64,000 bases of DNA from Phormidesmis priestleyi ULC007 (GTDB taxonomy: Bacteria; Cyanobacteriota; Cyanobacteriia; Leptolyngbyales; Leptolyngbyaceae): positions 1 through 64,000 of the forward strand of contig NZ_MPPI01000021.1 in NCBI RefSeq assembly GCF_001895925.1, read 5' to 3'. Numbering within the stretch: position 1 is the first letter of the stretch; the number at the start of each line of letters is the position of its first letter. The translations under genes and the position numbers were made by a program. The notes beneath the pieces were generated by a model. It worked only from the letters and a program-made list of their open reading frames with translations, was not told where the DNA came from and did not search any database. This document shows positions 33,938-43,460 of the stretch, in pieces.

Positions 33938-35227
33938 GTGAAGTTGCGCCAATTAATTCCTTTTTTCGATACGACGGCTCAAGATTGGGCCGCAGAAGCT
34001 CGCATTTTGCGGTGGCTGACCTTTCTCTGGCTCTTCGTCGGACTCGTGGTGATGTTTTCAGCCTCTTACCCCGTCGGAGATGCCGACTTTGGCGACGGGC
34101 TATATTACATCAAGCGGCAAGCTTTGGCTGTTTTGATTGGCATGGTGGGGTTTAACCTTCTCGTTCATGCACCCCTGCGCTATGTTTTAGGGATCGCTGA
34201 TTGGTTTCTGCTGATCTTCTTGGGTGTGATTTTGATCACTCTGCTGCCAGGAGTTGGCACCTCGATCGGAGGCGGTGCGCGATGGATTGCGATCGGTCCC
34301 TTTCTTCTGCAACCCTCAGAGCTAATCAAACCCTTTCTGGTTTTGCAGTCGGCGCGCATCTTTGGGCAGTGGGAGCGGCTTTCTTGGACAACCCGTATCA
34401 CCTGGGTGAGCATCTTTTGCGTCATGCTGGTCAGCATTTTGCTTCAGCCAAACCTCAGCACCGCTGCCCTGTGTGGGATTACGCTCTGGCTGATTGCCCT
34501 AGCTGCGGGGTTGCCCTACATCTATCTGTGGTGTACTGCCGGGGGTGGGTTGCTGCTGGCAACATTGAGCATCAGCCTGCGAGAATATCAGCGCAAGCGG
34601 ATCATGTCCTTCATCAATCCGTGGGCTGACCCGTCACAAGATGGCTATCAGTTAATTCAAAGTTTATTGGCGATCGGGTCAGGCGGAACCTTTGGCACAG
34701 GGTTCGGACTCTCGCAGCAAAAGATGGGCTATTTACCCATCCAATACACTGACTTTATTTTTGCCATTTTTGCCGAAGAATTTGGCTTGGTTGGCAGCAT
34801 CTTGCTGCTGATGTTGCTGCTAATTTATGGCACGCTGGCGTTCCTAGTTGCCCGCAAAGCTCGAACCACCGTGCAGCGACTAGTGGCGATCGGCATCATG
34901 ATTTTAATGGTGGGTCAATCGCTATTGAATATTGGCGTGGCGACTGGGGCGCTTCCCACTACAGGATTACCTCTGCCGTTTTTTAGCTATGGCGGCAGTT
35001 CGATGATTTCTAGCTTGATCTCGGCGGCACTTTTGATTCGAGTGGCACGAGAAAGCAGCGAAGCAGAAGTAGTTTCGTTGCCTGAGCGACGTTTAGCCAA
35101 ACCTGTCTCGACCTCTCAGCCGACTCCCAACTCTGTGAATCGGCGATCGCGACGCAAGCCTTCTTCAGAACCGCAGCCTAAAGCCTCTTCTGAGCCGAAA
35201 CGATTGAGACCTCGCAACGCGCCTTAA
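33938..35227 (+). CDS. ftsW: FtsW/RodA/SpoVE-family cell-wall polymerase
   Basis: A 429-residue polytopic SEDS glycosyltransferase that polymerises peptidoglycan from lipid II with a partner class B PBP. About ten membrane helices; VMFSASYPVGDADFGDGLYY in the first loop, GGGARWIAIGPFLLQPSELIK, the long loop with RIMSFINPWADPSQDGYQLIQSL, and the family hallmark GLPLPFFSYGGSSMISSL near the end. FtsW (division) is favoured over RodA (elongation), but the sequence alone does not settle it. A basic, proline-rich cytosolic tail of ~55 residues follows. GTG 33938. Confidence 0.85.
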   Translation: MKLRQLIPFFDTTAQDWAAEARILRWLTFLWLFVGLVVMFSASYPVGDADFGDGLYYIKRQALAVLIGMVGFNLLVHAPLRYVLGIADWFLLIFLGVILITLLPGVGTSIGGGARWIAIGPFLLQPSELIKPFLVLQSARIFGQWERLSWTTRITWVSIFCVMLVSILLQPNLSTAALCGITLWLIALAAGLPYIYLWCTAGGGLLLATLSISLREYQRKRIMSFINPWADPSQDGYQLIQSLLAIGSGGTFGTGFGLSQQKMGYLPIQYTDFIFAIFAEEFGLVGSILLLMLLLIYGTLAFLVARKARTTVQRLVAIGIMILMVGQSLLNIGVATGALPTTGLPLPFFSYGGSSMISSLISAALLIRVARESSEAEVVSLPERRLAKPVSTSQPTPNSVNRRSRRKPSSEPQPKASSEPKRLRPRNAP

Positions 35228-35343
35228 ATGGGGTGGGCAGAAGATCGGTAGAATATGAGAGCGCTTGAAATAGCGTAACAATCAAGTCGATGCCCTCAGT
35301 CTAAATTCAGAGTGGTCAAGCAAGCCCTGCTCCCCAATTCCTT

Positions 35344-36081
35344 ATGCTAGAAGCCCTTCAAACTCATCTGTATGAGCTAGAGCAGTTTGCCAATCATCTA
35401 GTCTCAAACCAGCTCACCCATTTATCTCTGACTAGCGTCGGCGTGATTTTTGCTGCCGGGTTGCTCACGAGTCTGACACCCTGCACGTTATCGATGTTGC
35501 CGATCACGATCGGATACATTGGCGGCTATGAAACTAAGAGCCGAATGCAAGCGGCTGCACAATCCATCTGGTTTTCATTAGGGCTGGCAACGACGCTCGC
35601 AGGGTTGGGAATTTTTGCAACCGTAGTCGGTCAAGTCTATGGGCAGATTGGAATTGGGCTGCCGATCGTGGTCAGTTTCGTCGCCATCATCATGGGCTTA
35701 AATCTCTTAGAAGCCTTGCCCTTAAAGTTGCCTGCGTGGGGCGGCACAGATTGGATTTCGCAAGATTTGCCTGCTGGGGTTCGCTCTTATCTGATCGGGC
35801 TAACCTTTGGATTGGTTGCGTCTCCGTGTAGCACTCCCGTTTTAGCGACTTTACTAACGTGGATTTCGACCACTAAAGATCCATTGGTGGGAGGAACTTT
35901 GCTGCTGTGCTATACCGCCGGATATGTGGCTCCTCTAGTGTTAGCTGGAACGTTCACCGCTTCAATTAAAAAACTGTTAGAACTGCGGCGCTGGTCGGGT
36001 TGGATTAATCCCGTTAGCGGTAGTTTGCTCGTGGGATTCGGTGTATTTTCTTTGCTCTCCAGAATTAACTTTTTTAATTAA
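35344..36081 (+). CDS. ccdA: cytochrome c biogenesis protein CcdA
   Basis: A 245-residue six-helix membrane protein that carries reducing equivalents across the membrane for apocytochrome c haem ligation (system II). The paired cysteines lie in [13 protein letters not shown] and [14 protein letters not shown], in helices 1 and 4 as expected. It is followed after two bases by ccs1, the haem-delivery partner, and the two form a classic operon. Their clients would include the c6-like cytochrome at 13135 and thylakoid c-type cytochromes. ATG 35344. Confidence 0.92.
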   Translation: MLEALQTHLYELEQFANHLVSNQLTHLSLTSVGVIFAAGLLTSLTPCTLSMLPITIGYIGGYETKSRMQAAAQSIWFSLGLATTLAGLGIFATVVGQVYGQIGIGLPIVVSFVAIIMGLNLLEALPLKLPAWGGTDWISQDLPAGVRSYLIGLTFGLVASPCSTPVLATLLTWISTTKDPLVGGTLLLCYTAGYVAPLVLAGTFTASIKKLLELRRWSGWINPVSGSLLVGFGVFSLLSRINFFN

Positions 36082-36083
36082 AC

Positions 36084-37484
36084 ATGACGACAGATCGTGC
36101 GTTTTTGACGAAACTATCCGGTTTGGGATCGGCTCCCAAACGCTATTTTAAAAAAGAACTATTGCCGCTGTTGGCAGACTTGCGATTGGCGATCGTGTTG
36201 CTGTTAGCGATCGCCGTGTTTAGCATCACGGGCACCGTCATCGAGCAAGGGCAACCGTTAGCGTTTTATCAGGCAAACTACCCCGAACATCCCGCCCTGT
36301 TTGGGTTTCTCACCTGGAAGGTTTTGCTGACGGCTGGATTTGATCATGTCTATCGCACCTGGTGGTATTTGGCGCTGCTGATTTTATTTGGCTCTAGTCT
36401 AACCGCGTGTACATTTGTGCGACAGTTGCCTGCGCTGCGATGGTTTACGCGCAACACTAGCAAGTTTTACACGCAGCCGCGACAATTTCAGAAATTTGCA
36501 TTGAGCGCTGAGTTTGATTCTGCCTCACTAGAGAAAGCCGTTTCTCTATTAGAAAAACGCCGATATCGGGTGTTTCGCAGTGGTGATACGATCTACGCTC
36601 GTAAAGGCATTATTGGACGGATTGGCCCGATCGTCGTTCACGTCAGCATGATGCTAATTTTGATCGGTGGCATGGTGGGTGCAATGACTGGTTTCATTGC
36701 TCAAGAAGTCGCTCCGAGTGGGTCAACTTTTCTGATTAACAATATTGTCGATGCCGGCCCGTGGGCAGAACCCCAATTCCCGAAAGATTGGGCAGTCAAA
36801 GTCAATCGCTTTTGGATTGATTATTTGCCAACGGGCGAAATTGACCAGTTTTATTCTGACTTATCAGTCTTAGATAACGACGGTAAAGAGGTCGATCGTA
36901 AGACCATTCACGTCAACGAACCTCTTAAACACAAGGGCGTGACGCTCTATCAGGCAGATTGGTCGATCGCGGCGGTGCAAGTCAAACTCAACAAAAGCCC
37001 AGTCTTGCAGTTTCCGATGGCAAAACTAGATGCAGTCGGCAGTCGAGTTTGGGGCACCTGGGTTCCGCTCAAGCCTGATTTGAGTGATGGGGTATCTCTG
37101 ATTGCGAGAGACTTACAAGGACTGCTGCTCATCTATGACACCGATGGCAAGCTGATTTCGACCGTTCGTAAAGGAATGTCGGTGCAAGTTAAAGGCGTAA
37201 CGTTGGCGATCGCTGACATCATCGGCAGCACTGGGCTACAAATCAAAGCTGATCCGGGGATTCCGATCGTTTATCTAGGCTTTGGCTTGCTGATGATCAG
37301 CACCATGATGAGCTATGTGTCTCACTCCCAAATTTGGGCATTGCAAAAGGACGGTAAGTTCTACATTGGCGGCAACACAAACCGTGCTCAAGTTACTTTT
37401 GAACGCGAGTTTTTAGAACTGTTAGATCAGATTGGGGAGCGAGAGAATGTCTTAGACACAAGCACTCAGTTAGCTGAAGTTTAG
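36084..37484 (+). CDS. ccs1: cytochrome c biogenesis protein Ccs1/ResB
   Basis: A 466-residue subunit of the system II cytochrome c synthase. Three N-terminal helices ([59 protein letters not shown]), a large lumenal domain containing [13 protein letters not shown], and a last helix ([20 protein letters not shown]) followed by SHSQIWAL. The conserved VVHVS His lies in helix 3. It works with CcsA (not in the window) and CcdA, encoded immediately upstream. ATG 36084. Confidence 0.9.
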   Translation: MTTDRAFLTKLSGLGSAPKRYFKKELLPLLADLRLAIVLLLAIAVFSITGTVIEQGQPLAFYQANYPEHPALFGFLTWKVLLTAGFDHVYRTWWYLALLILFGSSLTACTFVRQLPALRWFTRNTSKFYTQPRQFQKFALSAEFDSASLEKAVSLLEKRRYRVFRSGDTIYARKGIIGRIGPIVVHVSMMLILIGGMVGAMTGFIAQEVAPSGSTFLINNIVDAGPWAEPQFPKDWAVKVNRFWIDYLPTGEIDQFYSDLSVLDNDGKEVDRKTIHVNEPLKHKGVTLYQADWSIAAVQVKLNKSPVLQFPMAKLDAVGSRVWGTWVPLKPDLSDGVSLIARDLQGLLLIYDTDGKLISTVRKGMSVQVKGVTLAIADIIGSTGLQIKADPGIPIVYLGFGLLMISTMMSYVSHSQIWALQKDGKFYIGGNTNRAQVTFEREFLELLDQIGERENVLDTSTQLAEV

Positions 37485-37530
37485 GCAGATTGTTGGATTG
37501 TTTAGACTACTGGCACGATCGATTATTCCT

Positions 37531-37600
37531 ATTTTTCATAATTCTTTCATTCTTTGCCACTTTATGATAGATTTCAAAAAGTGAAAGAATTATGAAAAAT
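37531..37600 (+). promoter_or_regulatory. perfect 19-bp inverted repeat before mntC
   Basis: ATTTTTCATAATTCTTTCA (37531-37549) and its exact reverse complement (37582-37600) flank a 32-base spacer. The right arm ends four bases before the ATG of mntC, so in RNA the arm would bury the start region, while in DNA the two arms could be paired operator half-sites. Either reading suggests metal-dependent control of the operon. Confidence 0.6.
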
Positions 37601-37604
37601 AACT

Positions 37605-38585
37605 ATGAAGCATAAATTCGGTCTTAATCAAGGCTCAATTTCCTTAAGACGCTTGCAGGCTGGTCTGTTTACTCTTTTGTTGGGGGCGTGGTTAAGTGGG
37701 TGCGCCCAGACTACTCCGTCTCAGACTCAGCAAAATCAAGCCCCTGCTGCCTCTGCTCAAAACGATAAAAAGGTCATTCTCACCACATTTACGGTGCTGG
37801 CAGATATGGCGCAAAACGTGGCAGGTGACAAGGCGATCGTCGAATCCATCACTAAACCGGGGGCTGAAATTCACGGCTATGAAATCACGCCTAGTGACCT
37901 AGAACGAGGGCAAAGGGCTGATCTAATTTTAGAAAACGGCTTGAACCTGGAACGCTGGGCAACCCGGTTCTACAACAGTCTGCCCAACGTTTCTCATGTC
38001 ACCTTGAGTGAAGGATTCCAACCCGTCAACATTGGCGAAGATGCTTATCAAGGCAAGCCCAATCCCCACGCTTGGATGTCGCCTAAAAATGCTTTGATCT
38101 ACGTCGAAAATATTCGCAAAGCACTGGTAAACCTCGATCCGGCTAACGCGACAACCTATGACGCAAATGCCAAAACTTACAGTCAGCAGATTCGGTCGAT
38201 CGACGAAAAACTGAACCAAGCTATCTCAACTATTCCTTCCGATAAACGCTACATCGTCAGTTGTGAAGGTGCATTCTCCTACATTGCTCGCGACTATGGC
38301 TTAAAGGAGGTTTATATTTGGGCAGTCAATGCCGAACAGCTAGCCACGCCGAAAAAGGTGGAAAAGGTAATCAATACGGTGAGGGCAAACCAGATTCCGG
38401 CTGTGTTTTGCGAAAGCACGGTCAGCAATGAGGCACAGCTTCAAGTGGCAAAAGAAACAGGTGCAAAATTTGCAGGCGTGTTCTATGTCGATTCTCTCTC
38501 TCCGACCGACGGTCCTGCAGCAACCTATCTCAAACTTTTGGAATACAACATCAACACCTTGATCAAGGGCTTGCAAAGTAAGTAG
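37605..38585 (+). CDS. mntC: manganese ABC transporter, substrate-binding lipoprotein
   Basis: A 326-residue cluster A-I metal-binding lipoprotein. Lipobox LGAWLSGC, then a Gln/Ala/Pro-rich linker. The metal ligands fit the Mn-type set: His in AEIHGYEITPSD, His in NPHAWMSP, Glu in VSCEGAFSYIARDYG and Asp in FYVDSLSP. Zinc-type relatives have a His in place of that Glu and a His-rich loop, both absent here, so Mn is favoured. ATG 37605 lies directly behind a 19-bp inverted repeat. It starts the mntC-A-B operon: the ATPase follows after nine bases. Confidence 0.9.
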   Translation: MKHKFGLNQGSISLRRLQAGLFTLLLGAWLSGCAQTTPSQTQQNQAPAASAQNDKKVILTTFTVLADMAQNVAGDKAIVESITKPGAEIHGYEITPSDLERGQRADLILENGLNLERWATRFYNSLPNVSHVTLSEGFQPVNIGEDAYQGKPNPHAWMSPKNALIYVENIRKALVNLDPANATTYDANAKTYSQQIRSIDEKLNQAISTIPSDKRYIVSCEGAFSYIARDYGLKEVYIWAVNAEQLATPKKVEKVINTVRANQIPAVFCESTVSNEAQLQVAKETGAKFAGVFYVDSLSPTDGPAATYLKLLEYNINTLIKGLQSK

Positions 38586-38594
38586 AGGAAACCT

Positions 38595-39380
38595 ATGGAG
38601 CAGATTAGCATTGATATCGAAAATGTGACGGTCGCCTATCACGGTAAAGTGGCGTTGCATAGTGCCTCACTGCAACTCAAAGCCGGAACTATTTGCGGAC
38701 TGGTGGGGATGAATGGCGCAGGAAAATCTACGCTGTTTAAAGCAGTGATGGGCTTTGTTAAACCTGCCAGCGGCAGAGTGCTGATTAATGGGCTACCGAT
38801 TCGTCAGGTACAAAAACAAAATCTGGTGGCTTATGTGCCCCAATCGGAAGAAGTGGACTGGAATTTTCCGGTCAGCGTCCACGATGTCGTGATGATGGGA
38901 CGCTACGGCTACATGAATTTGCTGCGAATTCCTCGATCGCCCGACAAGCGTGCCGTGCGAGACAGTTTAGAACGAGTCGAAATGTGGCAGATGCACGATC
39001 GCCAAATTGGTGAGCTATCCGGCGGCCAAAAGAAACGCACCTTTTTTGCCCGAGCATTGGCGCAACAAAGCACCGTTTTGCTGCTAGATGAGCCGTTTGC
39101 AGGAGTTGACATCAAAACCGAGAAGATGATGATTAACCTGCTGATGGAACTGCGACAGGCGGGTTATACAGTTTTAATTTCTACCCATGATCTTGCTTCT
39201 GTCACCACCTTCTGCGATCAGGTTGTGTTGATTAACCGCACGATTCTGGCTTATGGCAAGACTTCAGAGGTGTTTACAGAAGAAAATCTTTCCCGCACCT
39301 TTGGCGGTTCAGTTGGCGATTTCGGATTTGCCAAAAGTCGGTCAACTCAGCGTAGTCAGGAGGAGCAAGAATGGACTTGA
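38595..39380 (+). CDS. mntA: manganese ABC transporter, ATP-binding protein
   Basis: A 261-residue cytosolic ATPase. [17 protein letters not shown] (Walker A), [15 protein letters not shown] (Q-loop), [17 protein letters not shown] (signature), [12 protein letters not shown] (Walker B) and ISTHDLASV (H-switch). The metal-type subgroup is indicated by the [18 protein letters not shown] segment. It lies nine bases after mntC and overlaps mntB by ten bases, so the three are one operon. Confidence 0.92.
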   Translation: MEQISIDIENVTVAYHGKVALHSASLQLKAGTICGLVGMNGAGKSTLFKAVMGFVKPASGRVLINGLPIRQVQKQNLVAYVPQSEEVDWNFPVSVHDVVMMGRYGYMNLLRIPRSPDKRAVRDSLERVEMWQMHDRQIGELSGGQKKRTFFARALAQQSTVLLLDEPFAGVDIKTEKMMINLLMELRQAGYTVLISTHDLASVTTFCDQVVLINRTILAYGKTSEVFTEENLSRTFGGSVGDFGFAKSRSTQRSQEEQEWT

Positions 39381-40213
39381 TTCAGTGGTTTGCCGCACCC
39401 TTGCAGCACGAGTTTATGGTCAAGGCAATTCTCGTCAGTGCTTTGGTGGGGTTAGTCTGCTCTGCCCTATCTTGCTACATGACCTTGAAGGGATGGGCGC
39501 TGATGGGCGATGCCGTCTCCCACGCGGTGCTGCCAGGAGTGGTGATTGCTTATGTGCTGAATATTCCCTTTGCGATCGGGGCGTTTGTGTTTGGTGTGGG
39601 TTCTGTAATCGCGATCGGGTTTATCAAATCCAAAACTCGCGTTAAAGAAGATACGGTGATTGGATTGGTGTTTACTGGCTTTTTTGCGTTGGGTATTGTG
39701 CTGATTTCCAAAATCACCAGCACAGTCGATTTGAGCCACATTTTGTTTGGCAATGTCTTAGGAATTTCGGATTCTGACATTATCCAAACGATCGTCATTA
39801 GTGTGATCACCCTAGTGACGCTGGCGATTTTACGCAAAGATTTAGTTTTATTTTGCTTTGACTCGACTCATGCCCAATCGATCGGGATCAATATTGTTTT
39901 TCTCTACTATGTTCTGCTGTCTTTGCTGTCGCTGACTGCGGTTGCTGGGCTGCAAACCGTTGGCATTATTTTAGTCGTTGCTATGTTGGTCACGCCGGGG
40001 GCAACCGCGTATTTGTTAAGCGATCGCTTTGACCACATGGTGCTGATTGCGATGGCTTCCGGCGTATTTTCTAGCGTCATGGGCACCTACATCAGCTACC
40101 ACATTGATGGCTCAACAGGCGGATGTATTGTAGTGCTGCAAACGCTGCTGTTTGTGGTTGCGATGATTTTTGCACCTAAACATGGCTTATTGGTTAGAGC
40201 TAAAAATTCATAG
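39371..40213 (+). CDS. mntB: manganese ABC transporter, permease
   Basis: A 280-residue ABC-3 family permease with about eight helices. [37 protein letters not shown] (the family's GDAxSHAxLPG motif), [19 protein letters not shown] and a C-terminal [17 protein letters not shown]. It overlaps the ATPase gene by ten bases and is the last gene of the operon. No obvious terminator precedes the DUF2809 gene 45 bases downstream, so read-through is possible. Confidence 0.92.
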   Translation: MDLIQWFAAPLQHEFMVKAILVSALVGLVCSALSCYMTLKGWALMGDAVSHAVLPGVVIAYVLNIPFAIGAFVFGVGSVIAIGFIKSKTRVKEDTVIGLVFTGFFALGIVLISKITSTVDLSHILFGNVLGISDSDIIQTIVISVITLVTLAILRKDLVLFCFDSTHAQSIGINIVFLYYVLLSLLSLTAVAGLQTVGIILVVAMLVTPGATAYLLSDRFDHMVLIAMASGVFSSVMGTYISYHIDGSTGGCIVVLQTLLFVVAMIFAPKHGLLVRAKNS

Positions 40214-40258
40214 GCAGTCAGTGAATAAGTCACAACTCAACGATCGCGTAGTAGATTC

Positions 40259-40645
40259 ATGTCTTATCGAGTTGCTCTTCTCGTCTGCGCGATCGCCCTC
40301 CTGCCAATAGGTTATGCAGTACGATTTTCGCAGGGTGGGGCGGAATGGCTACACGACATCGGCGGCAGTCTCACCTACCAGATCTTTTGGATTTTGCTGG
40401 TGATGGGTTGCTATCCCAAAGCGTCTGTGATGCGGGTGGCGATCGCCGTTTTCCTCACATCCTGCGCGATCGAGTTTCTTCAGCTTTGGAAGCCACCATT
40501 TCTGCAAGCCATTCGCGCCACCCTACCCGGAAGATTGGTTTTGGGCAACACCTTTGGCTGGTCAGACTTCCCCCCTTATTTTGTGGGCAGCTTTTTAGGC
40601 TGGGCTGGGGTGAAAACGTTACGCCGATTGACACGCCGAACTTAA
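40259..40645 (+). CDS. DUF2809 family membrane protein
   Basis: A 128-residue protein with four hydrophobic segments: YRVALLVCAIALLPIGYAV, YQIFWILLVMGCYPKASV, VAIAVFLTSCAIEFLQLW and YFVGSFLGWAGVK. EFLQLWKPPFLQAIRATLPGR and the LVLGNTFGWSD block match the DUF2809 family, whose function is unknown. It follows the mnt operon on the same strand and converges on queF, with one base between the two stops. Confidence 0.8.
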   Translation: MSYRVALLVCAIALLPIGYAVRFSQGGAEWLHDIGGSLTYQIFWILLVMGCYPKASVMRVAIAVFLTSCAIEFLQLWKPPFLQAIRATLPGRLVLGNTFGWSDFPPYFVGSFLGWAGVKTLRRLTRRT

Positions 40646-40646
40646 A

Positions 40647-41063
40647 TTACGCTTCACCCTTTTTGTGGTTCACTTCAACGACTGTATGCACGTTCCCACG
40701 AGGTGTATAGTCGGCTCTGACATTGATTTCTAACGGATCGCAAGCGGCAACCAAATCATCCAAAATCTGGTTAGCAGACTCTTCGTGAGAGATGTAGCGA
40801 TCGCGGTAGCTGTTGATATAGAGCTTAATGGCTTTTAGCTCAACTACCCGCTGATCGGGCACATAGGTGACATAGATCGTCCCAAAGTCAGGGTAGCCAG
40901 AAAACGGACATTTGCAGGTAAATTCTGGCAGCGTAATGGCGATCGTATAGCGCCGTCCGGGTCGCGGATTGGGGAAGGTAATCAGTCCACCTTCTTCGAT
41001 GATGCGTTCGCCATATTTAACGCCTGGAGCCGACGAAGTTTCTTGCGTTTGAGGATGAGTCAT
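40647..41063 (-). CDS. queF: NADPH-dependent 7-cyano-7-deazaguanine reductase
   Basis: Reduces preQ0 to preQ1 in queuosine tRNA modification. The 138-residue length is the unimodular (type I) form. LPEFTCKCPFSGYPDFGTIYV carries the nucleophilic Cys and the nearby Asp; VELKAIKLYINSYRDRYISHE is the QueF NADPH-binding motif; RADYTPRGNVHTVVEVNH closes the T-fold. ATG 41063. Alone on its strand, without other queuosine genes nearby. Confidence 0.95.
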   Translation of the reverse strand: MTHPQTQETSSAPGVKYGERIIEEGGLITFPNPRPGRRYTIAITLPEFTCKCPFSGYPDFGTIYVTYVPDQRVVELKAIKLYINSYRDRYISHEESANQILDDLVAACDPLEINVRADYTPRGNVHTVVEVNHKKGEA

Positions 41064-41249
41064 AGAGGTGGATTGGCGATCGTGGATTCAGTCAGTATTG
41101 ACCATTCTAAAACTGATTGATTGTAGCAATTCTGTTTGCGATCTTGTCGCGATCGAAGCACGAACACACAAGCGGTTTTTGAATTTCTGAGTCATCTTCC
41201 ACCTGATCGAGAGAAATCTGTCGCGATCGGGTGATTTTTGCCAAATTTC

Positions 41250-41279
41250 TTGACTATTTTTGCTTCAATTGCCTAAATT
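41250..41279 (+). promoter_or_regulatory. candidate sigma-70 type promoter
   Basis: TTGACT (41250-41255), an 18-base spacer and TAAATT (41274-41279) make a reasonable group-1 sigma promoter about 65 bases before the ATG at 41344. The surrounding 280-base gap also holds two copies of TGTCGCGATCG and no other gene. Confidence 0.4.
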
Positions 41280-41343
41280 ACAGCTATTCTGTGGCATAGT
41301 TTTCCAGATTCTGCTGACTGTTTGACTGTGGTGATGCAAATTT

Positions 41344-41937
41344 ATGACTTCTAACGTGAACCCTCAACCCTCTGCGCGGACTGCTAAAGCATCCGGGCAA
41401 CCTGTCTCATCTGCAAGTGCTTATTCTCCGTCTGTGCCCATTTCTCTCTACCGCGAGGTGACCGCCGAGCTTCAGGCTTCAAGATCAACTGTAGAAGCAC
41501 TCAAAGCGCAAAACCAGCAGTTAGCCAAGCAAAATAATTATCTGCGGCAAGAGGTTGAGAAGGCCGCCTTGACGACTCTACATCTTCGTCAAGTCGTGAG
41601 CAATTTGCCGCCCGTGAATATGGATTTGCCTCAAATCCCTCGTGTAGAGGTGATGCCCGACCTAGAGGCTAGATTTAGCGCTCCTCCAGCAGTAGCGCGT
41701 CCGCCTGCACCTCCTCTACCCAAGCAATACCTAGTAGAGTCAAACGAGTCGCCCTTGTTGTCAGATCATCTAGTCTTTGAGCAAGAAAGCCAGCCTCGTC
41801 GCAAAATTCAGGCTGACAAACGTCCGACTGAGTTAAACGGTTGGTTGTTAGGGCTAATTATTGTGACGATCGTCATCACAGCTTTTGGTACGGGCTTTTT
41901 AATTGTGCGCCCCCTCTTGCCGTCTGGGAATAAATAG
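41344..41937 (+). CDS. coiled-coil protein with C-terminal membrane anchor
   Basis: A 197-residue protein. A Ser/Ala/Pro-rich N-terminus is followed by a coiled coil at about 37-85 (SRSTVEALKAQNQQLAKQNN), a proline-rich stretch (APPAVARPPAPPLPKQYL), and a single C-terminal helix (GWLLGLIIVTIVITAFGTGF) with a short exposed tail. The layout is that of a tail-anchored cytosolic coiled coil. I recognise no family. A sigma-70-type promoter lies at 41250-41279. The next gene is glnB, 247 bases downstream with its own promoter. Confidence 0.55.
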   Translation: MTSNVNPQPSARTAKASGQPVSSASAYSPSVPISLYREVTAELQASRSTVEALKAQNQQLAKQNNYLRQEVEKAALTTLHLRQVVSNLPPVNMDLPQIPRVEVMPDLEARFSAPPAVARPPAPPLPKQYLVESNESPLLSDHLVFEQESQPRRKIQADKRPTELNGWLLGLIIVTIVITAFGTGFLIVRPLLPSGNK

Positions 41938-42088
41938 GCAAGTCTGAAAGCACGTTACAAGCTGCCACAAATGTTGATAAAACGATAGCTAGACTCAATA
42001 GACGTGCAATAGTTCGTCAAAAAATCGAGTCGCGATCGTGGGAGACTCTAGGGTATATCTGCACAAGGCATGACTTCAACCTCAAAGG

Positions 42089-42131
42089 GTAGTCGTCGTT
42101 ACAAACCGCTTCTGGCTAACGGTGATAGAAG
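42089..42131 (+). promoter_or_regulatory. NtcA-type promoter of glnB
   Basis: GTAGTCGTCGTTAC (42089-42102) fits GTA-N8-TAC exactly. TAGAAG (42126-42131) lies 23 bases after it as a -10-like hexamer, the canonical spacing for NtcA-activated promoters. glnB is a known NtcA target in other cyanobacteria, which raises the likelihood that this match is functional. Confidence 0.65.
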
Positions 42132-42145
42132 AGTCATGCTGATAG

Positions 42146-42523
<378 letters not shown>

Positions 42524-42579
42524 CTTTCCAAAATTCCTTAGAAGTCACTCTTTGAAATTCACCTTTCCAGACTTGATTA

Positions 42580-42612
42580 GGCAACTCCAACATTGGGGTT
42601 GTCTCTTTTTTA
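42580..42612 (+). terminator. intrinsic terminator after glnB
   Basis: GGCAACTCCAA, a short loop and TTGGGGTTGTC form a stem of about ten pairs with wobbles, followed by six T (42606-42611). Placed 57 bases after the glnB stop. Confidence 0.75.
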
Positions 42613-42681
42613 GTGACAGCCATTTCAAAAACAATTGCGGCGAAGGAACTCATCGAACTGACGTTAATTTAATTCACAGTT

Positions 42682-43383
42682 CTAAATGGGTAGTCGATCG
42701 ATGTCCTTATTCGCCCCAATCACCACGATCGCTGAACCCTTGCGAAGAATGGTGATCGGGTCAGGATTGATCACAAACTTGCCATCTTGACTAAACGCCA
42801 GCATATTTAGCCCATAGCGAGCGCGCAGTTTTATTTCGGCGATCGTGCGATTATCAAATTCTTCGGGCACGATCACCTCGACAATGCTGTTTTCGGGGTC
42901 GAGTTCAAAGCGTTCTAGAATGCCGGGTTTGGTCAGCGATCGCGCCAGGTTATAGCCCGCGTCGTGTTCGGGAAACACCACATGATCAGCCCCCACTTTT
43001 TTGAGCAGCTTTTCATGAATCTCTGAAGAGGCTTTGGCAATCACATGACGAACGCCGCCCTCTTTGACATTGAGTGTCGTAATAATGCTTTCTTGAACAT
43101 AGTTTCCGATCGCCACAATCACAGTGTCTTGCTCAAGAATTCCGGCTTCTTTAAGGGCAGCGGGTTGGGTTGAGTCAAGCTGTCGCGAATGGGCAACGAT
43201 GCGATCGCTTAAAGCCTGATCGACTCGCTCCATGTCAGAATCAACCCCTAAAACGTCATATCCCTGACCGTGCAGCGTCGAACAAACCGCGCGACCAAAG
43301 CGCCCCAAGCCAATCACCGCAAATTGCTTGTTTTTATGATCAGCCCGAAGCCCATGAAAGAATTTAAGTGCAGATAGATTCAC
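42682..43383 (-). CDS. ktrA: KtrA-type potassium uptake regulator (TrkA-N/RCK)
   Basis: A 233-residue cytosolic gating ring subunit for KtrB. FAVIGLGRFGRAVCSTLHGQ is the Rossmann nucleotide-binding loop, with VLGVDSDMERVD, and IGNYVQESIITTLNVKE, AKASSEIHEKLLKKVGADHV following; a TrkA-C-like region ends at VIGANKD. Start taken at GTG 43383 (VNLSALKFFHGL), which matches the family's usual N-terminus; an ATG at 43455 would add 24 poorly conserved residues and nearly touch ktrB. Downstream of ktrB on the same strand. Confidence 0.9.
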   Translation of the reverse strand: MNLSALKFFHGLRADHKNKQFAVIGLGRFGRAVCSTLHGQGYDVLGVDSDMERVDQALSDRIVAHSRQLDSTQPAALKEAGILEQDTVIVAIGNYVQESIITTLNVKEGGVRHVIAKASSEIHEKLLKKVGADHVVFPEHDAGYNLARSLTKPGILERFELDPENSIVEVIVPEEFDNRTIAEIKLRARYGLNMLAFSQDGKFVINPDPITILRKGSAIVVIGANKDIDRLPI

Positions 43384-43460
43384 AGTTCTATTAGTAAGGG
43401 ATTTGAAATAAAGAGTGACCCTGTTATCCTTTAAAGTATCTAACGAGTTGAGCATGCAGC

